Shown here piece after piece: positions 14,544 to 23,163 of a stretch of DNA of 64,000 nt. The DNA lies in assembly GCF_041690465.1 (NCBI RefSeq), contig NZ_JAWLHG010000027.1, forward strand, positions 11,400 to 75,399. Reading direction: 5' to 3'. This DNA comes from Falsiroseomonas sp041690465. GTDB lineage: Bacteria > Pseudomonadota > Alphaproteobacteria > Acetobacterales > Acetobacteraceae. The notes under the pieces were generated by a model. The model did not search any database. It worked only from the letters and a program-made list of their open reading frames with translations, and was not told where the DNA came from. The number at the start of each line of letters is the position of its first letter. Position 1 is the first letter of the stretch. The position numbers and the translations under genes are program-made.

Positions 14544-16135
14544 GATGGCGCCATGGCGGTCAGCGCCATCCGCAGCTTCTCGGCACGCGTCAGGCGCGGC
14601 CGGCTGCGCGGCGCGGCGAAGCCCTGCACCAGCATGCGGTCCAGCAGGCGGCGATAGCCCCACATCATCACCCGCGCCGGCTTCAGCGCGCGGGCGTCGT
14701 ACCTCGGCAAATCCGCCGCGGCACATGCAAAGCCGGCAAGCGCCTGCTGTGCGAGCTCGTCGCAGCAGGCGGCGAAGCCGGGGTGCGCGACGATCGCCCG
14801 TGCATCCTCCGTCGTCACGCCATGGCGATCGAGCAGTGTGCGCGGGACATAGACACGGTCCGCCGCAGCATCCTCCTCCGCATCGCGGAGAATGTTCACC
14901 AGCTGGAAGGTGCGGCCGAGCGCCAGGCCGAACCCCTCGGCCTGCGGCGCGCCGAAGATGCGCACTGCCATGGCGCCCACACTACCTGCCACGCGGCGGC
15001 AATAAAGATCGAGCGCCGCCTCATCCGCCAGCCGCACGCAGCCCGCCGCGTCCGTCTCCATGCCCGCCACCATGGCCAGGCATTCGGCTGGCGGGAGGTC
15101 GAAGGCGCGGCACGCCCAGGCGAGCTCGGCGGAGAGCGCACAGTCGGGCGCAGCGAGCTTGCGGCGCCAATCGGAGAGGAAGCGGCGCTTCTCCGTGACC
15201 GGCATGGCCGCGTCGGCGATGTCGTCCACCGCACGGCAGAAGCCGTACACCGCGAACAGGGCCCGCCGTCGCTCGCCCTTCAGCACCCGCATGCCGCGCC
15301 CGAAGGATGACTTCGCCCGACTCACGCAGCTCCGCACAACCGCAGCGTCGGAGGGTGGCGGCAAGGCCAATGATGCGAAGGCGGCAGCAAAATCCGCTTT
15401 GCCGAGCGCGACGCGTCGCTGCACCGGATCGGCCAGGCGCAGCTTCGCCAGCAGCCGCCACGCCAGCACAAGCGTCACCGCCGCCTGGCGCTTCAGGCGC
15501 GAGCGCAGCAGGCGCGGCAGCGGCGCCGCGACCGCGAGCGTAGCCTCCACGCGGTCCAGCGCGGCGTCCAGCACGGCGCGGCGCTTCGGATTGTGGTGTT
15601 CGAAGAAGGCGGCCTCGCCGCCGGCGAGTTCCATCCATGGCTCGGGCAGATAAACGCGGTCCAGCGCGCCGCGATCCGGCACCAGGTCCTGCAGGTGGTT
15701 CAGCACCTGCAACGCGGTGCAAAGCGCGTCCGAAGCATGATGCGCGTCCGCGTCCTCGCCATGCAGCCGCAGCAGCATGCGCCCGACCGGCTCGGCGGAG
15801 CGCGCGCAGTAGCGTTCCAGCTCGGCCCAATGCGCATAGCGGCGCTGCACCGCATCCTGGCGAAAGGCGTCGAGCATGATGCGCGCCTCGTCGCAGCCGA
15901 CCGCGGCCAGCGCCGTCTCAGCCGTCGCCTCCATCGCATCCAGCCGGCGCAGCTTCTCGTCCGCCGTCAGCGCGGCGGAATCGGCGACGTCGTCGGCGGT
16001 CCGGACAAAACGATAGAAGGCGAGCACCTTGGCGCGCGCCGCGCGCGGCAGCAGGAGGGAGGCGACCGGGAAGTTCTCGCTGCCCGCGTCGCGTGTTGGC
16101 GGCCCGACGGCGACCCCGGCCTGGCTGCCCGCCAT
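14540..16135 (-). CDS. hpnC-hpnD: HpnC-HpnD fusion: hydroxysqualene synthase and presqualene diphosphate synthase in one chain
   Basis: 531 residues in one uninterrupted frame with two complete squalene/phytoene synthase domains. Residues about 18-255 are HpnC: SENFPVASLLLPRAARAKVL, first Asp motif DDVAD (48-52), second NHLQDLVPDRGALD (146-159). Residues about 265-531 are HpnD: SSFGRGMRVLKGERRRALF, DDIAD (304-308), NILRDAEED (414-422), RVYVPRTLL. HpnD joins two FPP into presqualene diphosphate and HpnC converts it to hydroxysqualene, so the fusion holds consecutive steps in the opposite order along the chain. These are normally separate proteins of about 270-290 residues. No ATG with a Shine-Dalgarno is present at the junction (about residues 255-275). 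Start ATG at 16135, 7 bases after the glycosyltransferase stop. Confidence 0.88.
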   Translation of the reverse strand: MAGSQAGVAVGPPTRDAGSENFPVASLLLPRAARAKVLAFYRFVRTADDVADSAALTADEKLRRLDAMEATAETALAAVGCDEARIMLDAFRQDAVQRRYAHWAELERYCARSAEPVGRMLLRLHGEDADAHHASDALCTALQVLNHLQDLVPDRGALDRVYLPEPWMELAGGEAAFFEHHNPKRRAVLDAALDRVEATLAVAAPLPRLLRSRLKRQAAVTLVLAWRLLAKLRLADPVQRRVALGKADFAAAFASLALPPPSDAAVVRSCVSRAKSSFGRGMRVLKGERRRALFAVYGFCRAVDDIADAAMPVTEKRRFLSDWRRKLAAPDCALSAELAWACRAFDLPPAECLAMVAGMETDAAGCVRLADEAALDLYCRRVAGSVGAMAVRIFGAPQAEGFGLALGRTFQLVNILRDAEEDAAADRVYVPRTLLDRHGVTTEDARAIVAHPGFAACCDELAQQALAGFACAAADLPRYDARALKPARVMMWGYRRLLDRMLVQGFAAPRSRPRLTRAEKLRMALTAMAPS

Positions 16136-16142
16136 CAGCGCC

Positions 16143-17261
16143 TCAGGCGGCCCCGCCCTGATAGGCGCGGCCCTTCCAGCCTTCGCGCTTGCCGAGCAGC
16201 CCGCGCACCAGCGCCGTCCACTGGATCGCCAGCGCCACGGCGACGGTCGCCGGATGCAACGGGATGGTCCACCAGGGCTCGCGCGTGCGGAAGGTGACTG
16301 CGGCGCGCAGCGCGAAACCGAGGCCAAGCGCAATGAAGGCCCAGCCGCTCGGCAGCAGCGCAACGGGCCAGAGGAAGGCGCCGGCGAGCATCGCCGTCCA
16401 GATCGGCAGGCCAACCGGGGTCGCCATGCCTTCGCGCGCATTCTTGATGAAGCCGCGCCAGCTCTGCACGAAGCCGTCGTACATCCGGCAGGTGGCAAGC
16501 GGTGCACCCTCCACCACTTCCGTCGCATGGCCGGCGGCGCGCATCCGACGCGCGAGTTGCAGCGCATCGTGCAGCACGCCACGGATGCCGGCATGGCCGC
16601 CGGTTGCCTGATAGGCGCCGCGCTCGACCATCATCAACTGGCCGCAAGCAGCCGCCATCTCCGCACGCCTGGTGAAGGCGCGGCCGCCACCGGGCAGGTA
16701 GCAGAACAGAAGAAAATTGATCATCGGCACGGTCAGCGCCTCGCCCAGCGAGCCCATGAGCTGCCGCGGCACGCCCGTTACCATCGCGGCGCCGGTGCGC
16801 TGCGCATGGCCGGACATGGACGCCGCCGCCTCGGGCTCCAGCCGCACATCGGCGTCGATGAAGAGCAGGTGCGTGCCTTTCGCGGCCTCCGCGAGCTGCG
16901 CACAGGCATGCACCTTGCCCGTCCAGCCGGGCGGCAGCGGCGGCGCCGTTTCCAGCCGCACCCGCGGATCGCGCGCGGCGAAGGCGCGCACGATCTCCGC
17001 CGTGCGGTCGGTGGAAGCGTCATCCATCACCACCGCTTCGATCGCCACGCCGCGCGATGCAAGCGCGGCTTCGAGGCAGGCCGCGATATGCGTCTCCTCG
17101 TTCCGGGCGGGGATCAGGATGGAGACGAGCGTGCCGGCTTTCGGCGTGCCATGCGCCGGACGCACCAGGAACAGGTTGGCGAGCCCCATCGTCGCCGGGA
17201 AGGTGGCGAGGAAAAGCGCGATCCAGGCCCAGGTGAACTCCCAGGGCGAAGCGACATCCAT
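16143..17261 (-). CDS. Family 2 glycosyltransferase, CrtQ-like (carotenoid acid glycosylation)
   Basis: 372 residues. An N-terminal membrane helix (WIALFLATFPATMGLANLFLV), then a GT2 domain with VSILIPARNEETHIAACLEA, VVMDDASTDRTAEIV and LLFIDADVRLEPEAA (DxD-type), an acceptor motif FVQSWRGFIKNAREG, and three C-terminal helices. The membrane topology and RGFIKNAREG are shared by CrtQ (diaponeurosporenoate glucosyltransferase) and the hopanoid protein HpnB. Its place between acyltransferase and squalene genes in a carotenoid operon favours glycosylation of a C30 carotenoid acid. HpnB-like function is the main alternative. It follows the acyltransferase with no gap. Confidence 0.78.
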   Translation of the reverse strand: MDVASPWEFTWAWIALFLATFPATMGLANLFLVRPAHGTPKAGTLVSILIPARNEETHIAACLEAALASRGVAIEAVVMDDASTDRTAEIVRAFAARDPRVRLETAPPLPPGWTGKVHACAQLAEAAKGTHLLFIDADVRLEPEAAASMSGHAQRTGAAMVTGVPRQLMGSLGEALTVPMINFLLFCYLPGGGRAFTRRAEMAAACGQLMMVERGAYQATGGHAGIRGVLHDALQLARRMRAAGHATEVVEGAPLATCRMYDGFVQSWRGFIKNAREGMATPVGLPIWTAMLAGAFLWPVALLPSGWAFIALGLGFALRAAVTFRTREPWWTIPLHPATVAVALAIQWTALVRGLLGKREGWKGRAYQGGAA

Positions 17262-18098
17262 TCAGCCGGCCTCCTGCCGCGGGTCATGGCGCGGATCGTG
17301 CCGCGGATCGTAACGCTGTCCGCGCGCCGCTGCCACTGCCTGGCGCCAGAGCTGGAACAGGCCGCCCATGCCCTCTCGGCCGCGCAGCAGCGTCTGGAAG
17401 CGTGCCGGATCGCGGGCGATGGCATCCGCGGCCAGCCGGTCCATGGTCGCAGCGAGCGCGGCTGAGAGTGCCGCGGCACGCGCTTCGCGATCCAGCGCCG
17501 CGAGCACGCCGCCCTCGATCGGCTCCCCGAAGGCGCAGAGCATCTCCGCCTTGCGCTCGGTCCAGAACGGGTAGTCGAGTGCGAGCGGGATGAACACCGC
17601 CTCGGGGGCGAACTCCGGCAGGCGCGTCATGCCGGGCGCGATCGGCACCGGGCGTTCCCGGACATCGGAGAAGCGGCCTGGCGCGTTCATCCATAGCATG
17701 CGTTCGGGCGCAGCCAGCACCTCGCGCGCCAGGCGCAGGAAGGCGACGGCGCCGCGCGGCGTGCCTGCCTCGATGCCGAAGACGCCGATGCGGCGCATGA
17801 AGGGGTACCGGGCGAGTGCAGCCGCATCCATCGGGATGTACATCCGGCGCCGCGGAAACAGCGCCTGGGACAGCAGCATGAAGGCGACGCCATCCCACCA
17901 CCCCGGATGATTGGCGAAGACAACCAGCGGGCGGCTGCCATAGTCCCGCGGCATGCCCCATTGCGCGACGCGCATGGCCCGCATGTGCTTCTGGAAGAAG
18001 CGGCCGAACATGAAATGGAAGAACGCCATCCGCCGCGGGTCATAACGGCCGACGGGATCTTCCGTCGTCGTCTTCCCCGGCGGCGTCATTGCGTTCAC
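17262..18098 (-). CDS. PlsC-type acyltransferase of the carotenoid cluster
   Basis: 278 residues. The LPLAT/PlsC motifs are visible: VFANHPGWWDG (the HX4D catalytic pair), GVFGIEAGTPRGA, LWMNAPGRFSDVRERP (substrate block) and VFIPLALDYPFW. There is no clear signal peptide; one hydrophobic patch around FMLLSQALF suggests a peripheral membrane protein. By context it would acylate the sugar of a glycosylated C30 carotenoid acid, the step CrtO does in staphyloxanthin synthesis, although CrtO belongs to a different family. The C-terminus carries a short tandem repeat (YDPRHDPRHDPRQ) encoded by three 12-bp units. It begins 7 bases after the CrtP-like stop. Confidence 0.76.
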   Translation of the reverse strand: MNAMTPPGKTTTEDPVGRYDPRRMAFFHFMFGRFFQKHMRAMRVAQWGMPRDYGSRPLVVFANHPGWWDGVAFMLLSQALFPRRRMYIPMDAAALARYPFMRRIGVFGIEAGTPRGAVAFLRLAREVLAAPERMLWMNAPGRFSDVRERPVPIAPGMTRLPEFAPEAVFIPLALDYPFWTERKAEMLCAFGEPIEGGVLAALDREARAAALSAALAATMDRLAADAIARDPARFQTLLRGREGMGGLFQLWRQAVAAARGQRYDPRHDPRHDPRQEAG

Positions 18099-18105
18099 GG
18101 CACGT

Positions 18106-19701
18106 CTACTCCGCGGCGGTGGCGAGCTCGGCGTCTCGCCTTCCAGCCTGACGCGCGCGCTCGGTCATGCCGCGGCCGCCGCGATCCTGATCCATGCTGT
18201 CGGCGGCGATCCAGCCGGACATCATCACCATCGGCATGCCCGGCCCCGGATGCGCCGCGCCGCCGCAGAGATAGAGCCCCTTCACAACCTTGCTGCGGTT
18301 TCCCGGCTTGAAGGCGCCCATGAAGGTGCCGTGGCTCGCCAGCCCGTAGATGGCGCCGTCCAGCACCTTGTAGCGTTCATGGATGTCCACCGGCGTGAGC
18401 TGGCTTTCCACCACGATCCGCTCCTCGATGTCCTCCATCCCGGCGGTGCGCTTCAGCTTGTCGAGGATCTTCTGGCGATAGGCCGGGAACATCTTCGACC
18501 AGTCGTGGTGCGGCCGGAGGTAGGGCGTGTGAACCAACACATACAGCGCCTCGCCGCCCGGCGGCGCGGAGGTATCGTCGCTGCAGGAGGTGGCGGCGAG
18601 ATAGGCGGTCGGATCCGGCGCCGGCTCGCCCTTCCTGTAGATCGCATCGAACTCCTCCTCCGCGTCGCGCGAGAAGACGAAGCAGTGATGCGCCAGATGG
18701 TCGTAGCGCTTCTTAAGGCCGAGATAGAGCACCACGCCGGAACAGGCCGGCTCGAACCCCTTGCGGTCGTATTTCCGGGCCGGCTCGCCGCCGACCAACT
18801 CGCGATAGGTGCGGATCGCATCCATGTTGGAGATCACCGCGTCGCAGGCGATCGTCTCGCCGCCGGCGATCACGCCCTTCACCGCACCGTCCTGGATGTC
18901 GAAGCCGGTCACCTCCACGCCTGGGCGCAGATCGGCGCCGCAATCGGCCGCGAGCTTCGCCAGGCCCTCCGCCACCGCACGGGTCCCGCCGACGGGGTAC
19001 CACACGCCCTCGGTCGCCTGCATATCGGCGATCGAGGTCAGCACCGCCGGCGCCAGGTAGGGGGAGGAGCCAACATACTGGCAGTAGTGGTCCAGCATCT
19101 GCGCCAGCCGCGCATCCGGCACATGGCCGCGGATCACCTTCGCCACCGTGCGGCCCATCTTCAGGCTCAGCACGTCGCGCAGCGTATCGGGGCTCAGGTT
19201 CGCCTTGAAGTTCAGCGTGTCCGACATGCCCTCGACGGAACGCCAGAAGAAGAAGCCCTCCGACACGCGGTGCAGGTTCTCCGCTTCGGCCTGCAGGTTT
19301 CGGTAGCCGGCGCCCATGCCCCTGCCCGGCGCGAAGCGGTCCATCTCCGCCGCCATGCGGTCCACATTCTCCAGCAGGTCGATGCGCGTGCCATCCTCGA
19401 AGAAACAGCGCCACTGCGGGTCGAGGCGGATCAGCGGCAGGTCCTGCGCCTGGTCGCGGCCGGCCTCGGCGAAGATCCGGCGCAGCACGCGCGGAACGGT
19501 AAGGATCGTCGGGCCCATGTCGAATCGGTACCGCCCCGATCCGTCGGGCGCATCCAGATGCAGTACCGCCGCCTTGCCGCCGAGCCACGGGTTCTTGTCG
19601 AGCAGCGTCACCTTGTGACCGCGCGCCGCGGCGACCGCCGCGGCCGCCAGGCCGCCCAGGCCACCACCGACCACCACCACCCGCTCAGCCATGCGCGCCA
19701 T
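18106..19701 (-). CDS. crtP: CrtP-like carotenoid oxidase (CrtI family)
   Basis: 531 residues. FAD-binding VVVGGGLGGLAAAAVAAARG near residue 8, FDMGPTILTVPRVL, QWRCFFEDGTRIDL, YCQYVGSSPYLAPAVL and the C-terminal LCGGAAHPGPGMPMVMMSG. QWR-FF-DGT-IDL, YVGSS-Y-APAVL and FEPACSG follow the pattern of 4,4'-diaponeurosporene oxidase (CrtP) rather than the desaturase CrtN. It should oxidise a terminal methyl of a C30 polyene to the aldehyde. Start ATG at 19701 (an in-frame ATG lies at 19692). It heads the block with acyltransferase, glycosyltransferase, hpnCD, hpnE and aldehyde dehydrogenase; 155 bases separate it from the upstream desaturase. Confidence 0.82.
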   Translation of the reverse strand: MARMAERVVVVGGGLGGLAAAAVAAARGHKVTLLDKNPWLGGKAAVLHLDAPDGSGRYRFDMGPTILTVPRVLRRIFAEAGRDQAQDLPLIRLDPQWRCFFEDGTRIDLLENVDRMAAEMDRFAPGRGMGAGYRNLQAEAENLHRVSEGFFFWRSVEGMSDTLNFKANLSPDTLRDVLSLKMGRTVAKVIRGHVPDARLAQMLDHYCQYVGSSPYLAPAVLTSIADMQATEGVWYPVGGTRAVAEGLAKLAADCGADLRPGVEVTGFDIQDGAVKGVIAGGETIACDAVISNMDAIRTYRELVGGEPARKYDRKGFEPACSGVVLYLGLKKRYDHLAHHCFVFSRDAEEEFDAIYRKGEPAPDPTAYLAATSCSDDTSAPPGGEALYVLVHTPYLRPHHDWSKMFPAYRQKILDKLKRTAGMEDIEERIVVESQLTPVDIHERYKVLDGAIYGLASHGTFMGAFKPGNRSKVVKGLYLCGGAAHPGPGMPMVMMSGWIAADSMDQDRGGRGMTERARQAGRRDAELATAAE

Positions 19702-19744
19702 CCTCCTCGGGGCCGGGGAACCACGAGCATGTCCGCGGGCTGCG

Positions 19745-19793
19745 GCGGGGGCGCTGCCCCCGCGCCCCCGCCGGGGAGCTTGAAGCTCCCCGG
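19745..19793. repeat. Two adjacent GC-rich hairpins between crtN- and crtP-like genes
   Basis: Perfect inverted repeats: GCGGGGGC/GCCCCCGC at 19745-19752 and 19756-19763, and CCGGGGAGCTT/AAGCTCCCCGG at 19771-19781 and 19783-19793. There is no T-run, so a classical terminator is not supported. The form resembles the extragenic palindromes scattered through GC-rich proteobacterial genomes; mRNA processing or stabilisation between the two oxidoreductase genes is possible. Confidence 0.6.
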
Positions 19794-19856
19794 ACCCCCA
19801 CGTTAGTCTTCAAGGCCGGAGGCGACGTGGCCTGGGTGCCCCGCCTCCGGCATCGT

Positions 19857-21476
19857 CTATCGCTCCAGCCCGAAGGCAGCCGCCCGCGTGGCTCCGGCGA
19901 GGTCGCCGGCAGCCGTCGGCCGGCTCGCCTCACCGGAGAGGCCGAGATCCTTGGCCAGCAGGCCAGTGGTGATGCGCGCGCCCTCGTAGATAACCGGCAG
20001 CCCACTGCCCGGGTGGGTGCCGCCGCCGACGAGGTAGACGCCCTGCACGTCCCGGAAGCGATTGCCAGGCCGGAAGTAGAGCATCTGCGGCAGTTCGTGG
20101 GAGAGATTGAAGGTGGCGCCGAAGCCCACCGCGTAGTCGTTCTCCCAGTCCTGCGGCGCGACGATGCGCTCGTAGCGGATATGCGGGCGCAGATCGGGCA
20201 GACCGATCGCCTGAAGGCGATCCAGCGCGATCTCGCGGTAGCGCGCGGCCTGGGCGGGCCAGTCCGGCCGCTTGAGCAGGTTCGGCACCGGCACCAGCAT
20301 GTAGAGCGCGGTGTGGCCTGGCGGAGCCAGGGTCGGATCGGTTGCGCCGGCATTCTGCACGTAGAAGGAGGGCACATCGGGGATCGCGCCGCCTTCGATC
20401 TCCGCGATGTTGCGCTTGTACTCCTCGCTGAGCACGACGGTGTGGTGGGCGAGTTCGGGGAAGGTGCGATCCAGCCCGAGGTAGAGCATGAAGGTCGAGC
20501 AGGAATAACGTGCCTTCTCGATCTTCGCGTCGGACCAGTCGCGCCGCAACTCGGCCGGGATCAGCTTCGGGATGGCATGGGCGAAATCGGCGTTCACCAC
20601 CACCGCTTCGGCCTCGTGGCGCCGCCCGCCACTCTCGATGCCCCGGGCGCGGTTGCCTTCGAAGGCGATGCGCTCCACCGGGGTGGAGAGCCGGATTTCC
20701 ACCCCCAGGCGTTCGGCCACCCGCGCCATCGCACGCGAGACGGCGCCACAGCCGCCGATCGGGTGGAAGATGCCGTGCTCGTATTCCAGGTAGGACAGGA
20801 TGGTGAACAACGAGGGGCAGCGGAACGGGCTCATGCCCAGGTACTTGGTCTGGAAGGAGAAGGCGAGCCGCACCCGCGGGTCGCGGAAATGCCGGCTCAG
20901 ATCCTGGTCGACCGTGGCCCATGGGCGCAGCAGCGGCAGCGCGCGGATCATGTCCCACTTGACCATGTCGAGCGGGCCTTCGAAGGCGCGTTCCAGCACC
21001 GGGCGGAAAGCATCGAGCTTGGCGCGATTCTCGCAGATGAAAGGGCGCAGCCCCTTGGCGTCGTCCGGCGCAAACTTTGCGAGCTCGGCCTCCATCCGAT
21101 CGAAGTCGGAAGAGCAGTCAAGCTGCGTGCGCGAACGGCTCGGCCCTTCGAAGACAAGGCGATATTGTGGATCCAGGCGCCGCAGATCCACCTCGCCCTC
21201 GAGTTCCGCGCCGCATCGCCTGAAAATCTCCTTCAGGATGCGCGGGTAGAGGAAGAAGGTCGGGCCGAGGTCGAAGCTGTAGCCTTCCGGTGATGTCAAC
21301 GTCCGGGTGCGACCACCGACCACCTCGTCCTTCTCGAACAGGGTGACGCGCGCGCCAGAGGCGGCAAGCAGCATCGCCGAGGCAAGGCCGCCTGGACCGG
21401 CACCGATGACCGCGACCCGCGTGCGAGGCCGATGCAGGGAGGGGGAGGCGAGAATCGTGTTCATTTGGACCCGCAT
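19857..21476 (-). CDS. crtN: CrtN-like squalene/C30 desaturase (CrtI family)
   Basis: 539 residues. VAVIGAGPGGLASAMLLAAS near residue 21, LFEKDEVVGGRTRT, YSFDLGPTFFLYPRILKEIF, QTKYLGMSPFRCPSLFTILS, YSCSTFMLYLGLDR and VGGGTHPGSGLPVIYEGARI. These blocks resemble CrtN (dehydrosqualene/diapophytoene desaturase) more than CrtP. As the neighbours make squalene, the likely reaction is desaturation of squalene toward 4,4'-diapo-carotenes. The start is unsure: ATG at 21476 has GGGGG seven bases upstream and is preferred; ATG at 21464 is also possible. It lies 46 bases after the acyl-CoA dehydrogenase stop on the same strand. Confidence 0.83.
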   Translation of the reverse strand: MRVQMNTILASPSLHRPRTRVAVIGAGPGGLASAMLLAASGARVTLFEKDEVVGGRTRTLTSPEGYSFDLGPTFFLYPRILKEIFRRCGAELEGEVDLRRLDPQYRLVFEGPSRSRTQLDCSSDFDRMEAELAKFAPDDAKGLRPFICENRAKLDAFRPVLERAFEGPLDMVKWDMIRALPLLRPWATVDQDLSRHFRDPRVRLAFSFQTKYLGMSPFRCPSLFTILSYLEYEHGIFHPIGGCGAVSRAMARVAERLGVEIRLSTPVERIAFEGNRARGIESGGRRHEAEAVVVNADFAHAIPKLIPAELRRDWSDAKIEKARYSCSTFMLYLGLDRTFPELAHHTVVLSEEYKRNIAEIEGGAIPDVPSFYVQNAGATDPTLAPPGHTALYMLVPVPNLLKRPDWPAQAARYREIALDRLQAIGLPDLRPHIRYERIVAPQDWENDYAVGFGATFNLSHELPQMLYFRPGNRFRDVQGVYLVGGGTHPGSGLPVIYEGARITTGLLAKDLGLSGEASRPTAAGDLAGATRAAAFGLER

Positions 21477-21522
21477 CGAGATGCCCCCGAGGCGCAGAGT
21501 CGCAAGGGGCAGCGATGACGCT

Positions 21523-23163
21523 TCATGCCGCAGCGGGGGTCCGCGCGGGAGGGGTGGGTGCGGCGAAAGCGGCAATCTCCATGCAGCGGGCCGCCGCTCG
21601 GGGCAGCAGACGGCCGAGGAAATAGGCGGCGAGCGGCTCACGGTCGGGCGCGGCGGCGGCGGCGCGGGCCAGCATCCAGCCGCCGAGCGTCCAGCCGCAG
21701 GCATCGAGATAGGCGGCGGCGAGGGATTGCGCCGCCTCGGCGTCCTGCGCCTGCAAGGACAGCATGGCGGCGGTCGCCTCGGCCAGGCGGGTGGCGGCCG
21801 CGGCAAGGCGCGGCTCCGCGGCCACCTCCGCCAGCAGGGCGCGCATCGCCGCACCATCATCCTTGGCGAGCTTGCGCACCAGCAGGTCGATGGCCTGGAT
21901 GCCATTGGTGCCTTCATAGATCGGCGCAATTCGCGCGTCGCGCAGCACCTGCGCCGCGCCGCTGTCCTCCACGAAGCCCATCCCGCCATGGACCTGGATG
22001 CCGAGAGAGGCGACATCGACGCCGCGGTCGGTGCACCAGGCCTTCACTATCGGAATCAGCAGCGCGAGGCGCGTCGCAGCCTCGGCATCGCCCAGCAGGT
22101 GATGACGGTCGAACGCCACGGCGGCTTCCAACGCCAGCAACCTTCCCGCCAGGGTGACTGCCCGCATCTCGGTCAGCATCCGCGCGACGTCGGGGTGCTG
22201 TGCGATGACACGGCCGGATTGAGTCCGCTGCGCCGCATAGGCTTCGGCAAGCTGCAGCGCCCGCGCACCCTGACCCACGCCCTGCACGCCAACGGCCAGC
22301 CGCGCCGCGTTCATCATGGCGAACATCGCGTTCAGGCCGCGGCCGGCCTCTCCGACCAACTCGGCCTCGGCGCCCTCGAACAGCATGACGCAGGTGGGCG
22401 AGGCGTGGATGCCGAGCTTCCGCTCGATCCCGCCGCAGCGCAGCATATTGCGCCGACCATCGGGCAACACCTTCGGCGCGGCGAAGAGCGAGATGCCGCG
22501 CGAGCCCGGCGGTGCGTCCGGCAGGCGGGCAAGGACGAGGTGGAGGATGTTCTCCGTCGTCTCGTGCTCGCCCCAGGTGATGTAGATCTTCTGGCCGTGC
22601 AGCCCGTAGCGGCCATTGCCGAGGGGCTCCGCGCGGGTGCGGATGGCGGCCAGGTCGGAGCCGGCCTGTGGCTCGGTCAGGTTCATGGTGCCAGGCCACT
22701 CGCCGGAGACCAGCTTCGGCAGCCATCGCGCGGCCTGGTCGGGCGAGGCGAACCGGGTCAGGCAGTCAATGGCGCCCGCGGTCAGGATCGGGCCGAGGAA
22801 GAAGGCCATGTCGGCGGCGGAGGCGAGCTCGACCACCGCGGTCCAGATGCTGTGCGGCAGGCCCTGCCCGCCATGCTCGGCCGGCGCGGCGAGGGACTGC
22901 CAGCCACCCTCGATCCAGGCCTTCATCACGCCGTGGTAGTGCGCCGGCACAGTGACGGTGCCGTTCGCGTAGGCGGCGCCTTCGCGGTCGGCCTGCTGCC
23001 AGCCGGGGGCGATCACCTCGGTGCAGAAGCGCTCCGCCTCGCGGAGCAGCGCCTCGATGTCGGCTGCGCCAAGCGGGGTGCCGGCAGCTTCGGTGAGGGC
23101 TGGCAGGTCCACCACCCGCGTCAGCCCGAGGATGAGGTCGTCGGCCGCGGTCGGAAGGGTCAT
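21523..23163 (-). CDS. Acyl-CoA dehydrogenase family protein
   Basis: 546 residues. ACAD blocks in order: FCTEVIAPGWQQADREGA, MNLTEPQAGSDLAAIRTRA (flavin contact), YGLHGQKIYITWGEHE, FEGAEAELVGEAGRGLNAMF, IQVHGGMGFVEDSGAAQVLR and IAPIYEGTNGIQAIDLL, with an extra C-terminal helical domain as in the FadE5-like subgroup. The Glu in YEGTNG is the usual catalytic base. It should oxidise an acyl-CoA to the 2-enoyl-CoA in the cytoplasm. Start ATG at 23163 overlaps the upstream oxidase stop (ATGA). Whether it serves the downstream carotenoid genes or general fatty acid use is not evident. Confidence 0.85.
   Translation of the reverse strand: MTLPTAADDLILGLTRVVDLPALTEAAGTPLGAADIEALLREAERFCTEVIAPGWQQADREGAAYANGTVTVPAHYHGVMKAWIEGGWQSLAAPAEHGGQGLPHSIWTAVVELASAADMAFFLGPILTAGAIDCLTRFASPDQAARWLPKLVSGEWPGTMNLTEPQAGSDLAAIRTRAEPLGNGRYGLHGQKIYITWGEHETTENILHLVLARLPDAPPGSRGISLFAAPKVLPDGRRNMLRCGGIERKLGIHASPTCVMLFEGAEAELVGEAGRGLNAMFAMMNAARLAVGVQGVGQGARALQLAEAYAAQRTQSGRVIAQHPDVARMLTEMRAVTLAGRLLALEAAVAFDRHHLLGDAEAATRLALLIPIVKAWCTDRGVDVASLGIQVHGGMGFVEDSGAAQVLRDARIAPIYEGTNGIQAIDLLVRKLAKDDGAAMRALLAEVAAEPRLAAAATRLAEATAAMLSLQAQDAEAAQSLAAAYLDACGWTLGGWMLARAAAAAPDREPLAAYFLGRLLPRAAARCMEIAAFAAPTPPARTPAAA

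Noticed and set aside
12544..14657. Long plus-strand frames across hpnE and the aldehyde dehydrogenase
   Set aside because: They are shadows of well-supported minus-strand genes with coupled starts and intact motifs; composition is Arg/Gly/Ala-rich without family features.
15300..15380. Independent start for a separate HpnD inside the fusion
   Set aside because: Only GTG codons without a Shine-Dalgarno occur near the junction, and there is no stop codon between domains; a single chain is simpler. Not fully excluded without protein data.
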